Part shown: positions 21,741 to 29,750 of the stretch, piece by piece | Layout of the letters: each line of letters starts with the position of its first letter | How positions within the stretch are numbered: the first letter of the stretch is position 1 | NCBI GenBank assembly: GCA_035274425.1 | Contig: DATEOC010000084.1 | Coordinates: forward strand, 118,863-182,862 | DNA from: JADMIH01 sp035274425 | GTDB taxonomy: Bacteria; Chloroflexota; Chloroflexia; QHBQ01; JADMIH01 | Direction: 5' to 3' | DNA length: 64,000 nucleotides | Program-made: the position numbers and the translations under genes | Notes under the pieces: model-generated | Seen by the model: the letters and a program-made list of their open reading frames with translations, nothing else | What the model was told of the DNA's origin: nothing | Database searches by the model: none

Positions 21741-23033
21741 CTAATCACTCAATCGTCTCGTATCAAACGCCAGCTTCTTCGTACCTGCGGCGCTCATCTG
21801 GCCCCTCGTCTCCATGAGCTGCGCTTCTTGCTCGGCTGCTTCGGCAAGGTCGGTCTCCCCCATGTTGAGCAGGCGGGTCGCCACTGCACGCAAGTTGCGC
21901 GTTGCGCCCTCCACGTCTCCCATAAGGCTGGCATTGAGAGCACGAGTTTGTAGCTTGAAAGTGGTCGCCTTCTCAACTATGTTCATCACCCTGGGGTTGC
22001 CCGGGGAGCGGCCTACGCCTGGGGCGAAGCTCACTGTCAGATCGAGCGCTTCATCGCTCTTTCCGGTAGATTGGTCCCCTGTCTCATACTGAAGCAAAAG
22101 CCGCGCCAGGCGGTACTGTCCTGCTTTGCGTGGTGGCACCACTACCTCAAAGAGTAGTGTCTGCCCGCTACCCGACTGTATCTCCCCTATAGGCAGGGTG
22201 ACTGCACTCTCACCCGCACTCGACCCATTGCTTTGCGGCTCGCCTGAGGGCCATAGCTTCGATATGAGTGGAGAGACCCTGTAGACCGCCCGCACCGATA
22301 CTCCGCCTGCCGGATTGAACGACACGCGCAGGTTCCTCGACGTGGTAGCCTGCATCGTCTTCAGGGTTCCCTCGAACGCCTGCGAGATCTCTTCGGGCTT
22401 CGCTATGTAGTCCGAGAGCCCTCCACTTTCTGCGGCCATCGCATCCAGAAGCTCGATGCTCCAATCTTCCTCAGCGCCGACACCGAGGGCTGTGATAGGT
22501 ATACCCGCCCCGCCCGCCTGGGCTGCTAGCTGCTTGCACTTGTCGCTGTCGCCCCAGGTCTGACCGTCGGTCAGGACGACGATGCGCGATATAGCTCCGG
22601 GCTTGCGCCCCTTCATCGCCTCGTCCAGCCCGACCAGCAGGCCCTTACTCATAGCGGTGCCGCCCGCCTCACGTATAGCGTCAATCTTCTCGCGTAGCGC
22701 CTTGCGGTCACTCACGGGCGTGCTCGGCACGAGGGGGTGCACTTCGTCGTCAAAGAGAGTGATCGCAAGGTTGTCCTGTGGGCTGAGGTGGTCTATCACC
22801 CACCCCACCGCTCGCTTGAGGTTTTGCAGCTTGGCCCCCGACATTGAGCCGGAGGTATCCAACACCAGGCTCAAGTTGAGAGGCGCGATCCCACTCACTC
22901 CCGCCGCAGGCTTAACTCCATTCCCACCTACCTCATCACTTATGTCAACTACAAGGTACGCCAGGCTAGGCTCGTTCAGAGCGGGAAGTGGGTCATGGCT
23001 CCACGTCGCCTGGAGGTTCAATTTACCGGACAT
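21741..23033 (-). CDS. VWA-domain protein
   Basis: A 430-residue protein with a von Willebrand factor A domain at about 50-235. The MIDAS metal site is complete: LDTSGSMSG (DxSxS), GGTAMSKGL (Thr) and VLTDGQTWGD (Asp). A strand-rich region and a C-terminal helical segment (VMNIVEKATTFKLQTRALNASLMGDVEGA) follow, as in cytoplasmic VWA proteins of stress and signalling loci. No signal peptide or membrane anchor. GGGAG lies 7 nt before the ATG. It sits between the pseudokinase-PP2C gene and the Usp fusion on the same strand, so a shared regulatory role is plausible but not shown. Confidence 0.88.
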   Translation of the reverse strand: MSGKLNLQATWSHDPLPALNEPSLAYLVVDISDEVGGNGVKPAAGVSGIAPLNLSLVLDTSGSMSGAKLQNLKRAVGWVIDHLSPQDNLAITLFDDEVHPLVPSTPVSDRKALREKIDAIREAGGTAMSKGLLVGLDEAMKGRKPGAISRIVVLTDGQTWGDSDKCKQLAAQAGGAGIPITALGVGAEEDWSIELLDAMAAESGGLSDYIAKPEEISQAFEGTLKTMQATTSRNLRVSFNPAGGVSVRAVYRVSPLISKLWPSGEPQSNGSSAGESAVTLPIGEIQSGSGQTLLFEVVVPPRKAGQYRLARLLLQYETGDQSTGKSDEALDLTVSFAPGVGRSPGNPRVMNIVEKATTFKLQTRALNASLMGDVEGATRNLRAVATRLLNMGETDLAEAAEQEAQLMETRGQMSAAGTKKLAFDTRRLSD

Positions 23034-23045
23034 TGGGTTGCTCCC

Positions 23046-23240
23046 TTACGGAGAAGGCTGACTATTACAGCTTCCCGAAATAGTGGCTACTGGGGGTTCA
23101 AAATGGAGTTCAAGGGCTTCACTCAGATTACGAAGCGCCTCAGTTTCACTCTTACCCTGGCTGGCAACGTCAACTTCCACGCATTGAGCTACAAACCACT
23201 CACCCTCTTGCCACACACTCGCGGTAAAGGTCTGCTTCAT
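23046..23240 (-). CDS. HicB-like antitoxin, orphan
   Basis: A 64-residue protein with the single-domain HicB fold: FTASVWQEGEWFVAQCVEVDVASQGKSETEALRNLSEALELHFE matches the antitoxin core. ATG 23240 is preferred; GGTGGAGAGG lies about 12 nt upstream, and an upstream TTG (23264) would add eight residues. No hicA gene is visible on either side, so it is either a solitary HicB or has lost its toxin. It is 12 bp upstream of the VWA gene on the same strand and may be co-transcribed. Confidence 0.75.
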   Translation of the reverse strand: MKQTFTASVWQEGEWFVAQCVEVDVASQGKSETEALRNLSEALELHFEPPVATISGSCNSQPSP

Positions 23241-23299
23241 AAACTGTACTTGCCTCTCCACCAAGCAATACGCACTACCCGCCCACCACGTTTCACCCA

Positions 23300-23418
23300 G
23301 AGAGTATCCAGGAACTGTAACTCTTAGCCTGTCATTCTGAGCGAAGCGAAGAATCTAGAAATCTCTGGGCATGTGCTGCGGTAAAAATCCTAGATTCTTC
23401 GCTTCGCTCAGAATGACA
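23300..23418. repeat. hairpin element, GTCATTCTGAG family (copy 1)
   Basis: Arms GTCATTCTGAGCGAAGCG (23331 on) and CGCTTCGCTCAGAATGAC (ending 23417) are exact reverse complements flanking a 40-bp centre. The 30 bp upstream (GAGAGTATCCAGGAACTGTAAC) recurs beside the copies at 28960 and 40855, so the element extends beyond the arms. Confidence 0.9.
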
Positions 23419-23470
23419 TTCATACATCTACACCTTGACTTATACTTTTCGAACACCCTATCAAACTCTA

Positions 23471-23520
23471 TATCGTCTATCGTCTATCGTCTATCGTCTA
23501 TCGTCTATCGTCTATCGTCC
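23471..23520. repeat. TATCGTC heptamer array (about six units)
   Basis: The most perfect heptamer array in the window. It ends at the stop codon of the pseudokinase-PP2C gene. Nothing else is seen between 23241 and 23521. Confidence 0.95.
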
Positions 23521-23521
23521 T

Positions 23522-25483
23522 TCACCCCATCACCCTCACCACCACCACGCTGATGTTATCCTCGCCACTGTTGCGATTCGCTTCGTCTACCAGAGCCTTG
23601 CACGCGGCATGCGGGTCCATCTCCTCCCTGCCAACTATGGCGGCTATGTCAGGATCGCGCACAAAGTCCCACAGGCCATCTGAGCAGAGGAGCAGGCTGT
23701 CGCCCGGCTGCAACCGGTGGCTGAAGACATCCACCTCATCCTCGCTGATGCGGGCGTCTCCCAGGGCACGGTATATTTCGTTGCGTCGGGGGTGCGTATA
23801 AATCTCATCGCGGGTAATTTGCCCCGCCTCCACCAGTTGGGCTACCAGTGAGTGGTCCTTCGTGATGGGCGAAATCTGCCCGGCGTGCCACACGTACGCC
23901 CGGCTATCGCCAACGTTTGCTACCGTAAGCTGGTTCCCAATCACCAGCGCGGCTACCAGCGTCGTGCCGAGATCGGAGTGCCGCTCGCGGGCCAGCTCGG
24001 AGATGCGCCGGTTAGCCTCCAGCACCGCCTGCCTGAGCAGGGTCATGCAGCTCGCCGGATCGTGCGCTACCGGGTCGCCCGACACCATCGAGCCGAGGAG
24101 GGAGGAGTTTATTACCGCTCCAACCGTGCGCGCCGCTATAGAAGATGCCACCTCTCCGCTCTGGTGCCCGCCCATACCGTCGGCTATCACGTATAAGCCG
24201 ACCGGCAAATTGCCCTCATGCTCCAACGAGGTAGCTTCAAGGGTCATCACGCTGTCTTCGTTTATCTGGCGCACGCGCCCTACGTCGGAGGCGCGCCCTG
24301 ACCACAGCAGCAGGTCCGTCTGGGGCTTGCTCGCCTCGTACAGCGCCTTCAGCGCCCTGGCGAAGTCCTCAGCGGTTGGATAGACTCCCTCCTTCGCCTC
24401 GGTAAGCACCACCGCCGGGTTCATAGCGTTCGGCAGCGGACCCGTCATAACCTTCGACCCCTGCTCCCTGGAACCGGCGGCTCCTCCGTTGTCGTTCATA
24501 TCTCGCACAGCCATGTACAGGCGCTCAAGCTCTGTGGCGAGGTTGCGTATATCCGCGACCTGGGCCGATTGGCGCTCCTGCTCGTCACCCTTATCGGACG
24601 GCAGGCAGCCTGTCGGGTCAAGCAACAGGATACGGTCGCCAGGCTGCACGAGCAGGTTGTCAAGCGTCAGCGGGCACCCCACTATACCTTGCGAATGGAG
24701 TTGGGCCAGCACTTCCGCCGCCTGTGCCATCCAGGTTAGCACCTGCTCCTCCCCAAGCGCGTCCAACTTCGTGTTCTCTGAAGCGGAGAGCCACGAGGAG
24801 AGAATCTGCCCAGCATCCTCCTCCCATATTACGTACACGGTCCCCTCTTCGCCCGGTTGAAGCGTATCGTACACGTGCGACACACCTGGCACGTTGTTCC
24901 CCAGGATTGCCGGGTGTACAGGGATGGGTGGCGCATCTTCACCGCCAATATCCGAGGTAATAAAGAACTCCTGGAGGCGATAATGCCGCCCCGCAAGCTC
25001 AGCTCCACACTCCGCGCAGTAGGTATCTCCCGGCAGCGAATTGCCCGTGCCGCACGCCCAGCACCGCCTGTAGCCCTGCGTATCGAGCACGCGATAGGTG
25101 TTCGCCTCCGGGGAGCTATTGAGTAGCGACACCACCTGGTATCGCTCCCCCACCATCGTATCCGTTTCGAGAGTCGGAGGTGCGGTCTCAATTACTGCGT
25201 CGGCCTCATGCAGAGGCGTCGTGCTGAGGCTGCGAGGTGGGGTATCTACGCCAAGCGGTTCCGTAGTCTCTTCGATATTATCTGCAACGTCTGCCGGGTC
25301 CAGTTCACTGGCTACTTGCTGCTCAACATCAGCGTCTATCGGTTGCTCTGCGGTATCGGGGATAGCTTCTGAAGCAGTAGCAGTTTCAGAGGCGTTGTCC
25401 CCCTCGCTGATATCTGAAGGTTGGTCTGAGGGTTGTGCGGAAAGTTCGTCCGGCAGTTGTGTGACTTGCTCTTTTTGAGGCAT
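23522..25483 (-). CDS. Pseudokinase (zinc-ribbon-interrupted) fused to PP2C-family phosphatase
   Basis: A 653-residue cytoplasmic protein. Residues 1-105 are acidic and disordered. Residues about 110-370 resemble a Ser/Thr kinase domain (GERYQVVSLLNSSPEANTYRV at the glycine-rich loop), but a zinc ribbon CWACG...CAECG (141-159) interrupts the N-lobe. The HRD loop is replaced by GIVGCPLTLDNLL and DFG by LLLDPTG, so catalytic residues are missing. Residues about 390-650 form a PP2C phosphatase with intact metal sites: VRQINEDS, ADGMGGHQSGE, NVGDSRAY, CSDGLWD and GEDNIS. It should dephosphorylate Ser/Thr-phosphoproteins, with the pseudokinase as scaffold or sensor. ATG 25483 has GAGG about 10 nt upstream. 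The linker carries a decayed CAGGGAG-type repeat (AGSREQGSK). Confidence 0.85.
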   Translation of the reverse strand: MPQKEQVTQLPDELSAQPSDQPSDISEGDNASETATASEAIPDTAEQPIDADVEQQVASELDPADVADNIEETTEPLGVDTPPRSLSTTPLHEADAVIETAPPTLETDTMVGERYQVVSLLNSSPEANTYRVLDTQGYRRCWACGTGNSLPGDTYCAECGAELAGRHYRLQEFFITSDIGGEDAPPIPVHPAILGNNVPGVSHVYDTLQPGEEGTVYVIWEEDAGQILSSWLSASENTKLDALGEEQVLTWMAQAAEVLAQLHSQGIVGCPLTLDNLLVQPGDRILLLDPTGCLPSDKGDEQERQSAQVADIRNLATELERLYMAVRDMNDNGGAAGSREQGSKVMTGPLPNAMNPAVVLTEAKEGVYPTAEDFARALKALYEASKPQTDLLLWSGRASDVGRVRQINEDSVMTLEATSLEHEGNLPVGLYVIADGMGGHQSGEVASSIAARTVGAVINSSLLGSMVSGDPVAHDPASCMTLLRQAVLEANRRISELARERHSDLGTTLVAALVIGNQLTVANVGDSRAYVWHAGQISPITKDHSLVAQLVEAGQITRDEIYTHPRRNEIYRALGDARISEDEVDVFSHRLQPGDSLLLCSDGLWDFVRDPDIAAIVGREEMDPHAACKALVDEANRNSGEDNISVVVVRVMG

Positions 25484-25640
25484 AAGGTAAGGACCTCGCC
25501 CACTCACCCACGCTCATGCCTGGGCGAGAATAGGGGCAGTGAAGATAGGCTAACTATAGCACAAGCCCTGAGGATGGGCAAACAACTTGAAGCCTGTTCA
25601 GCCTATGTGCATCGCTCGGCAGGGGCCAATGTACGTCTCT

Positions 25641-26333
25641 TTACCTTTGCGCCCGATAGAGATGCACTACCCTCAGGAACTCTCCGCCTGTGACAATACC
25701 AAATAAAAATGAAGGTAACCAACCGGCCAGTAAGGAAATCAACCAGACACTGGGCAGCTCCAGGCTCGAGTTAATCATGAGGGACAAAATGGCCCAGAAC
25801 ACCCCAATGTATATAGGTAGGATTGCGACAATTCCGGCCAGTACATTGCGACTTACCCAGCGGGTAGGTGCATCGAGGTATAGCTCAAGTACGCGACGCT
25901 GGGCATAGCCTACTAATGCACCAAACAAAGCCGCAATGCTAAGAACCAGCAAGGGCAAGCAGCAGAGCATCCCTGAGAAGAGCAAGGGGGCGCTTACCTG
26001 GTTATATAGCAGGATCGCGCCTGTACCAAGACCGCTGCCGACAGCAGTAGCGAGCACCCAGGGTCGTATGATGGGTACTCCCATGTACTTCCACAAGACC
26101 ACACCTTGAGCAAGCCCCACCACCGCGCCGGTAACCAGTACAGATAGAATGGCCCGGACCCAGAGGGAAGGCAGATCATTACTTATCGGGCTGGCAAGAA
26201 TTATCAGTCCAACAAGATACGATCCAGCCACGTGACTGACCCCTGTCGCCCCTACCCATAGCAGCCACGGTCTCCACTCCATCTTCACTTTTTCCCGCTG
26301 CTGAAATTGCGATTGGACGTCGAGATAGCCCAT
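25641..26333 (-). CDS. Multi-pass membrane protein, distant paralogue of the one at 18714
   Basis: A 230-residue protein with about six helices (roughly 30-50, 65-85, 95-120, 130-150, 165-185, 195-220). Elements VVGLAQGVVLWKYMGVPIIRPWVLATAVG and GALVGYAQRRVLELYLDAPTRWV resemble the G-x2-Q-x3-LR...W pattern of the other membrane protein. The function is unknown. The N-terminus (MGYLDVQSQFQQREKVKMEW) is hydrophilic and has no signal peptide. AAAGGAAGTGAG precedes the ATG. It is divergent from the glycosyltransferase gene. Confidence 0.7.
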   Translation of the reverse strand: MGYLDVQSQFQQREKVKMEWRPWLLWVGATGVSHVAGSYLVGLIILASPISNDLPSLWVRAILSVLVTGAVVGLAQGVVLWKYMGVPIIRPWVLATAVGSGLGTGAILLYNQVSAPLLFSGMLCCLPLLVLSIAALFGALVGYAQRRVLELYLDAPTRWVSRNVLAGIVAILPIYIGVFWAILSLMINSSLELPSVWLISLLAGWLPSFLFGIVTGGEFLRVVHLYRAQR

Positions 26334-26428
26334 GACTCACTTCCTTTGAGAATTAGAACGACCCTCGCAAATGATCCCAATCATACCACACCACGCAGCA
26401 GCTATTATTCGGCCCGTGTTATTCCCGC

Positions 26429-26457
26429 TTGACCCCCAACCGCGCACAGAGTACAAT
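26429..26457 (+). promoter_or_regulatory. promoter of the glycosyltransferase gene, leaderless layout
   Basis: TTGACC (26429-26434) and TACAAT (26452-26457) are spaced by 17 bp. The ATG at 26465 is 7 nt after the -10 box. The TTG within the -35 box is therefore not a start codon even though the frame is open. Confidence 0.8.
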
Positions 26458-26464
26458 GCCACCC

Positions 26465-27571
26465 ATGAAGGTCATCGTGCAGATACCCTGCTACAATGAA
26501 GAGGCCACGCTGCCCCTCGTCATGCGCGATATGCCCCTCTCGATCCCAGGAGTGGACGTGCTGGAGACCCTTATCATTGACGACGGCTCCTCTGACCGCA
26601 CCGTCGAAGTTGCCCACCAGTTAGGCGTAACTCACGTCGTGCGCCACAATGGCAACAAAGGATTGGCGGCTGCTTTCCAGACCGGCATAGATGCCTGCCT
26701 GCGCCTAGGCGCGGACATCATAGTCAATACCGACGGCGACAACCAGTACCCACAGTCGATGATCCCCGACCTCGTAGCCCCCATACTGCGCGGCGAGGCT
26801 GACATGGTGGTGGGCGACCGCCAGGTGCGCAAGATCGAGCACTTCTCTCCAATGAAGAAGCTATTGCAAGGGTTGGGTAGCTGGGTCGTGCGCCAGGCCT
26901 CCGGCACCTCCGTGCCCGACGCACCAAGCGGCTTCCGCGCTATCTCCCAGGACGCCGCCATGCGCCTCAACGTAATCACGAAGTACACCTACACGATAGA
27001 GACCATCGTGCAGGCGGGCAAGAAGAACATCAAAATCGCCAGCATCCCCATCACCACCAACAAGGTGACACGCCCCTCCCGCCTTATCAAGGGCATCTGG
27101 GACTATCTTAAAAAGTCAACAGCCACCATCGTCCGCATCTACGCTCTCTACGAGCCGCTGAAGGTCTTCTTCTACATTGGTCTCATCCTGATGCTCATCG
27201 CAGGCTATGGCATAGTGAGTCTCACTCTCCACTATTTCTTCCAGGAAGGGATGAACTTCCGTCAGACCTTCGATCGCCACCTCCCGACCGCAGTACTCAC
27301 CCTGCTCGCCCTCGTCTTCGGCTTCCAGATATGGTTAATCGGCCTCCTCGCCGATCTCATTGCGTCAAGCCGCCGCCTCACCGAAGAGACCCTTTACAGG
27401 ATAAAGCGCCTCGAGCTAGACCTCACCCGCGAGCGAAAGCCACTTCCTATCCAGGACACTCCACCGCCCTCAAGCGAGAATCTTCCAGCCAAAGACGGAA
27501 ATATTCACCGCAGAGACGCAGAGAGCGCAGAGATTTATGAGATTCGAGATTCAATTAAAGACCCTATATAG
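26465..27571 (+). CDS. Membrane-anchored family 2 glycosyltransferase (DPM1/GtrB-like)
   Basis: A 368-residue protein. The GT-A domain has IPCYNEEATLP, IIDDGSSDRTVEVA, the nucleotide/metal site VNTDGDNQYP (DGD), and APSGFRAISQDAAMRL, as in polyprenyl-phosphate mannosyl- or glucosyltransferases. Two C-terminal membrane helices lie at about 235-262 and 278-305. It probably loads a sugar onto a lipid carrier for envelope glycans. The last 23 residues (NIHRRDAESAEIYEI...) come from a CGCAGAG repeat invading the 3' end of the gene (27497-27530), so the natural C-terminus was probably shorter. No Shine-Dalgarno sequence; leaderless. Confidence 0.88.
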   Translation: MKVIVQIPCYNEEATLPLVMRDMPLSIPGVDVLETLIIDDGSSDRTVEVAHQLGVTHVVRHNGNKGLAAAFQTGIDACLRLGADIIVNTDGDNQYPQSMIPDLVAPILRGEADMVVGDRQVRKIEHFSPMKKLLQGLGSWVVRQASGTSVPDAPSGFRAISQDAAMRLNVITKYTYTIETIVQAGKKNIKIASIPITTNKVTRPSRLIKGIWDYLKKSTATIVRIYALYEPLKVFFYIGLILMLIAGYGIVSLTLHYFFQEGMNFRQTFDRHLPTAVLTLLALVFGFQIWLIGLLADLIASSRRLTEETLYRIKRLELDLTRERKPLPIQDTPPPSSENLPAKDGNIHRRDAESAEIYEIRDSIKDPI

Positions 27572-27711
27572 GATTTTGTCTCCGTATTCTATACTCAATG
27601 CAAGATCGTTCGTCGTCACGCATCACCCCAAAAAACCTCTGCGTCCTCTGCGTCTCTGCGGTGAATATCGTCCGTCGTCCGTCGTCCGCTGTCCGTCGTC
27701 TATGTTATAAT
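27497..27711. repeat. CGCAGAG-type and heptamer repeats around the glycosyltransferase end
   Basis: CGCAGAGACGCAGAGAGCGC (inside the gene end) is matched in the inverse orientation by CTCTGCGTCCTCTGCGTC at 27640-27660 after the stop. GTCCGTC heptamers follow (27669-27700) and a TATAAT-like box lies at 27706-27711. The rest of the 310-bp gap holds the nuo promoter. Confidence 0.8.
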
Positions 27712-27799
27712 GCTGGCCCAAACCTTGCAGTGAGCACCGGGCAAGCAGGCTGCCTTTTATGCAATTTTTATTTTCGTACACTAATTTGCCCTTTTCCTA

Positions 27800-27828
27800 T
27801 TGTATACCCCGAAAGATTGTGATATAAT
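27800..27828 (+). promoter_or_regulatory. nuo operon promoter
   Basis: An extended -10 box TGATATAAT (27820-27828) has a weak -35 TTGTAT (27800-27805) at 17 bp. The start would be near 27835, about 47 nt before nuoA. Confidence 0.72.
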
Positions 27829-27881
27829 GTACAATGTAGAGTGCATAGCGATGGAGCAGCACCTACCACCGGGAGGGAGCG

Positions 27882-28322
27882 ATGACGCACTTGACATGGT
27901 TAGCGCAGGCCGCCACCCAGACCGCCGCCCAGGCGGCTCAGGTCCAGGACCCCGTTGGGCAAAGCCAGTCTAACTGGCTGATCATCGCCATCTTCTTCCA
28001 GATGGTGATAGGCGTGGGAGTAGGCATGATGCTCCTCCCCTTCCTCTTCGCTCCCAAGAAGCCCAACAAAATCAAGGAAGTCCCCTACGAGTCGGGCATG
28101 CCCCCCATCGGCTCTGCCCAGCAGCGTTACACCATCCGCTACTACGTCATCGCCATGCTCTTCGTCATTTTCGACATCGAGGCGGTCTTCTTCTATCCCT
28201 GGGCTGTGGCCTTCAACGCCATCGGCTGGTACGGCCTGATCGAGATGGTGCTATTCATAATCTTATTGTTAGTGGCGTACGTATACGCCTGGCGGAAAGG
28301 AGCACTGGATTGGGTCTCATAG
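27882..28322 (+). CDS. nuoA: NADH-quinone oxidoreductase subunit A
   Basis: Membrane subunit of respiratory complex I; 146 residues with three membrane helices (about 32-55, 88-110, 115-138). The conserved YESGMPP and FDIEAVFFYPWAV segments are diagnostic. The N-terminus has an Ala/Gln-rich extension of about 25 residues. GGAGG lies 5 nt before the ATG. First gene of the operon; the 3' end overlaps nuoB by 13 bp. Confidence 0.96.
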   Translation: MTHLTWLAQAATQTAAQAAQVQDPVGQSQSNWLIIAIFFQMVIGVGVGMMLLPFLFAPKKPNKIKEVPYESGMPPIGSAQQRYTIRYYVIAMLFVIFDIEAVFFYPWAVAFNAIGWYGLIEMVLFIILLLVAYVYAWRKGALDWVS

Positions 28323-28828
28323 TCAACAAATTCCGCCCCAACGTGGTCACGACCACGGCGGACTTCCTATTCAACTGGGCGCACAGGTACTCGATGTGGC
28401 CCCTCATCCTGGGGACCGCCTGCTGCGCTATCGAAATGATGGCTGTCGGTATCTCCCGCTTCGACATGCTGGAGCGATTCGGTATGCTCTACCGCTTCTC
28501 CCCGCGCCAGAGCGACGTGATGCTGGTGTGCGGCACCGTCACCAAGAAATTCGCGCCCGTGATGCGCACCGTCTGGGACCAGATGTCCGAGCCGAAGTGG
28601 TGCATCGCCGTCGGCAACTGCGCGTCCGCGGGCGGCCCCTTCCCCACCTACGCCGTCGTGCAGGGTATCGATGAAGTGGTCCCAGTAGACATCTACATCC
28701 CCGGCTGCCCCCCCAACCCCGAAGCCATCTTCTACGGCATCCTGAAGCTCCAGGAGATAGTGCAACAGCAAACCATCGCCCGCACAGGTCCCAAGCCGGA
28801 GAAGAAGCGCGCCGCCGCTAGCGAATAG
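28310..28828 (+). CDS. nuoB: NADH-quinone oxidoreductase subunit B
   Basis: Peripheral subunit carrying iron-sulfur cluster N2, the last step before quinone; 172 residues. Cluster ligands are in GTACCAIEMM (two adjacent Cys), VGNCASAGG and PGCPPNPE. It begins at TTG 28310 inside the nuoA coding end, with GGAAAGGAG about 9 nt upstream, which implies translational coupling. No ATG or GTG is available before the conserved start. Confidence 0.96.
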   Translation: MGLIVNKFRPNVVTTTADFLFNWAHRYSMWPLILGTACCAIEMMAVGISRFDMLERFGMLYRFSPRQSDVMLVCGTVTKKFAPVMRTVWDQMSEPKWCIAVGNCASAGGPFPTYAVVQGIDEVVPVDIYIPGCPPNPEAIFYGILKLQEIVQQQTIARTGPKPEKKRAAASE

Positions 28829-28900
28829 ACCACAAACGCAAAGACGCAAAGGCGACAAAGGGCGCAAAGTTCTTTAGGGTTCATCGCAGAAGAGCAAAGG
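28829..28900. repeat. GCAAAG-type repeat after nuoB
   Basis: ACAAACGCAAAGACGCAAAG and a following GGGCGCAAAGTTC belong to the same family as the copies at 690, 6180, 31985, 39900, 40020 and 46150. Confidence 0.75.
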
Positions 28901-28959
28901 TTTACGAGATTGAGGCTTGAAGTTACGTCTACGGTTCGGGTAAAGAAGCAGACTCTACC

Positions 28960-29075
28960 TGTCATTCCGAACGCAGTGAGGAATCTAGAAATCTATCCAC
29001 CTGCCAAGCTCGGAGATTCCTCACTGCGTTCGGAATGACAATCAAAAGGTTACAGTCCCTGGATACATAACCAGG
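28960..29075. repeat. hairpin element, GTCATTCTGAG family (copy 2)
   Basis: Arms GTCATTCCGAACGCAGTGAGG (28961 on) and its inverse (ending 29039) differ from copy 1 at several positions, but compensating changes keep the pairing. The flank GTTACAGTCCCTGGATAC (29052-29069) is the reverse complement of the flank of copy 1. With the preceding repeat it fills the 309-bp nuoB-nuoC gap. Confidence 0.9.
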
Positions 29076-29137
29076 CACACCAACAAGACAAGTAATTACG
29101 CTTCAATCATCGCCAACTAGTTACCGAGGTAAGGATA

Positions 29138-29665
29138 ATGGCCGACTACGTACCATTCAGAGGCAAATACGTCCCACCTCCAGGCGGAGTGGACCCGGAG
29201 GAGAATGTCGCGGTCCAGCAGTTGCGTGCCGCCATGCCGGACGCCATCGAGGCTGTCAGTTCCTTCCGCGACCAGGTAACTATACGCGTCTACAAGGAGC
29301 GCATCGTGGATGTCTGCTTCTTCCTGCGCGACACACTCGGCCTTGAGTTCGACTTCATGACCGACCTCACAGCCGTGGACTACCCCGCCCGCCCGCAACG
29401 CTTCGACGTGGTCTACCACCTCTACAGCATGACCCAGAACCACCAGCTACGCGTCAAAGCCGCCGTCGCTGAGGATGAGGAGATTGATAGCGTGTACCCT
29501 GTCTGGAAAACAGCCAACTGGCAAGAGCGTGAGTGCTTCGACATGTTCGGTATCGTCTTCAGGGACCACCCCGACTTGCGCCGCATCCTCCTCCCCGAAG
29601 ACTGGGAAGGCTACCCCCTCCGCAAAGATTACCCGTTAGCGGGATACGGAACGTACACTTCGTGA
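29138..29665 (+). CDS. nuoC: NADH-quinone oxidoreductase subunit C
   Basis: The 30-kDa hydrophilic subunit of complex I; 175 residues. The signature is at the C-terminus: ERECFDMFGIVFRDHPDLRR, then LLPEDWEGYPLRKDYPL. It contacts nuoD near the quinone site and is separate from nuoD here (fused in E. coli). AAGGA precedes the ATG by about 3-4 nt. Confidence 0.95.
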   Translation: MADYVPFRGKYVPPPGGVDPEENVAVQQLRAAMPDAIEAVSSFRDQVTIRVYKERIVDVCFFLRDTLGLEFDFMTDLTAVDYPARPQRFDVVYHLYSMTQNHQLRVKAAVAEDEEIDSVYPVWKTANWQERECFDMFGIVFRDHPDLRRILLPEDWEGYPLRKDYPLAGYGTYTS

Positions 29666-29668
29666 ATT

Positions 29669-29740
29669 CTTAGTTTTGAATTTTGAATTCTAAATTGGCC
29701 TAGTCCAATTCAAAATTCAAAATTCAAGATTCAAAATTGG
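29669..29740. repeat. inverted ATTCAAA heptamer arrays before nuoD
   Basis: TTTGAATTTTGAATTC faces AATTCAAAATTCAAAATTC across a short spacer, so the nuoC-nuoD gap can fold into a hairpin. The same unit recurs at 38106, 38526, 41775 and inside the regulator at 62194. Confidence 0.9.
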
Positions 29741-29750
29741 GAGCAAAGAG

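Noticed and set aside
26429..26464. TTG start for the glycosyltransferase
   Set aside because: This TTG is part of the -35 box. The ATG at 26465 is at the expected transcription start and begins the conserved fold.
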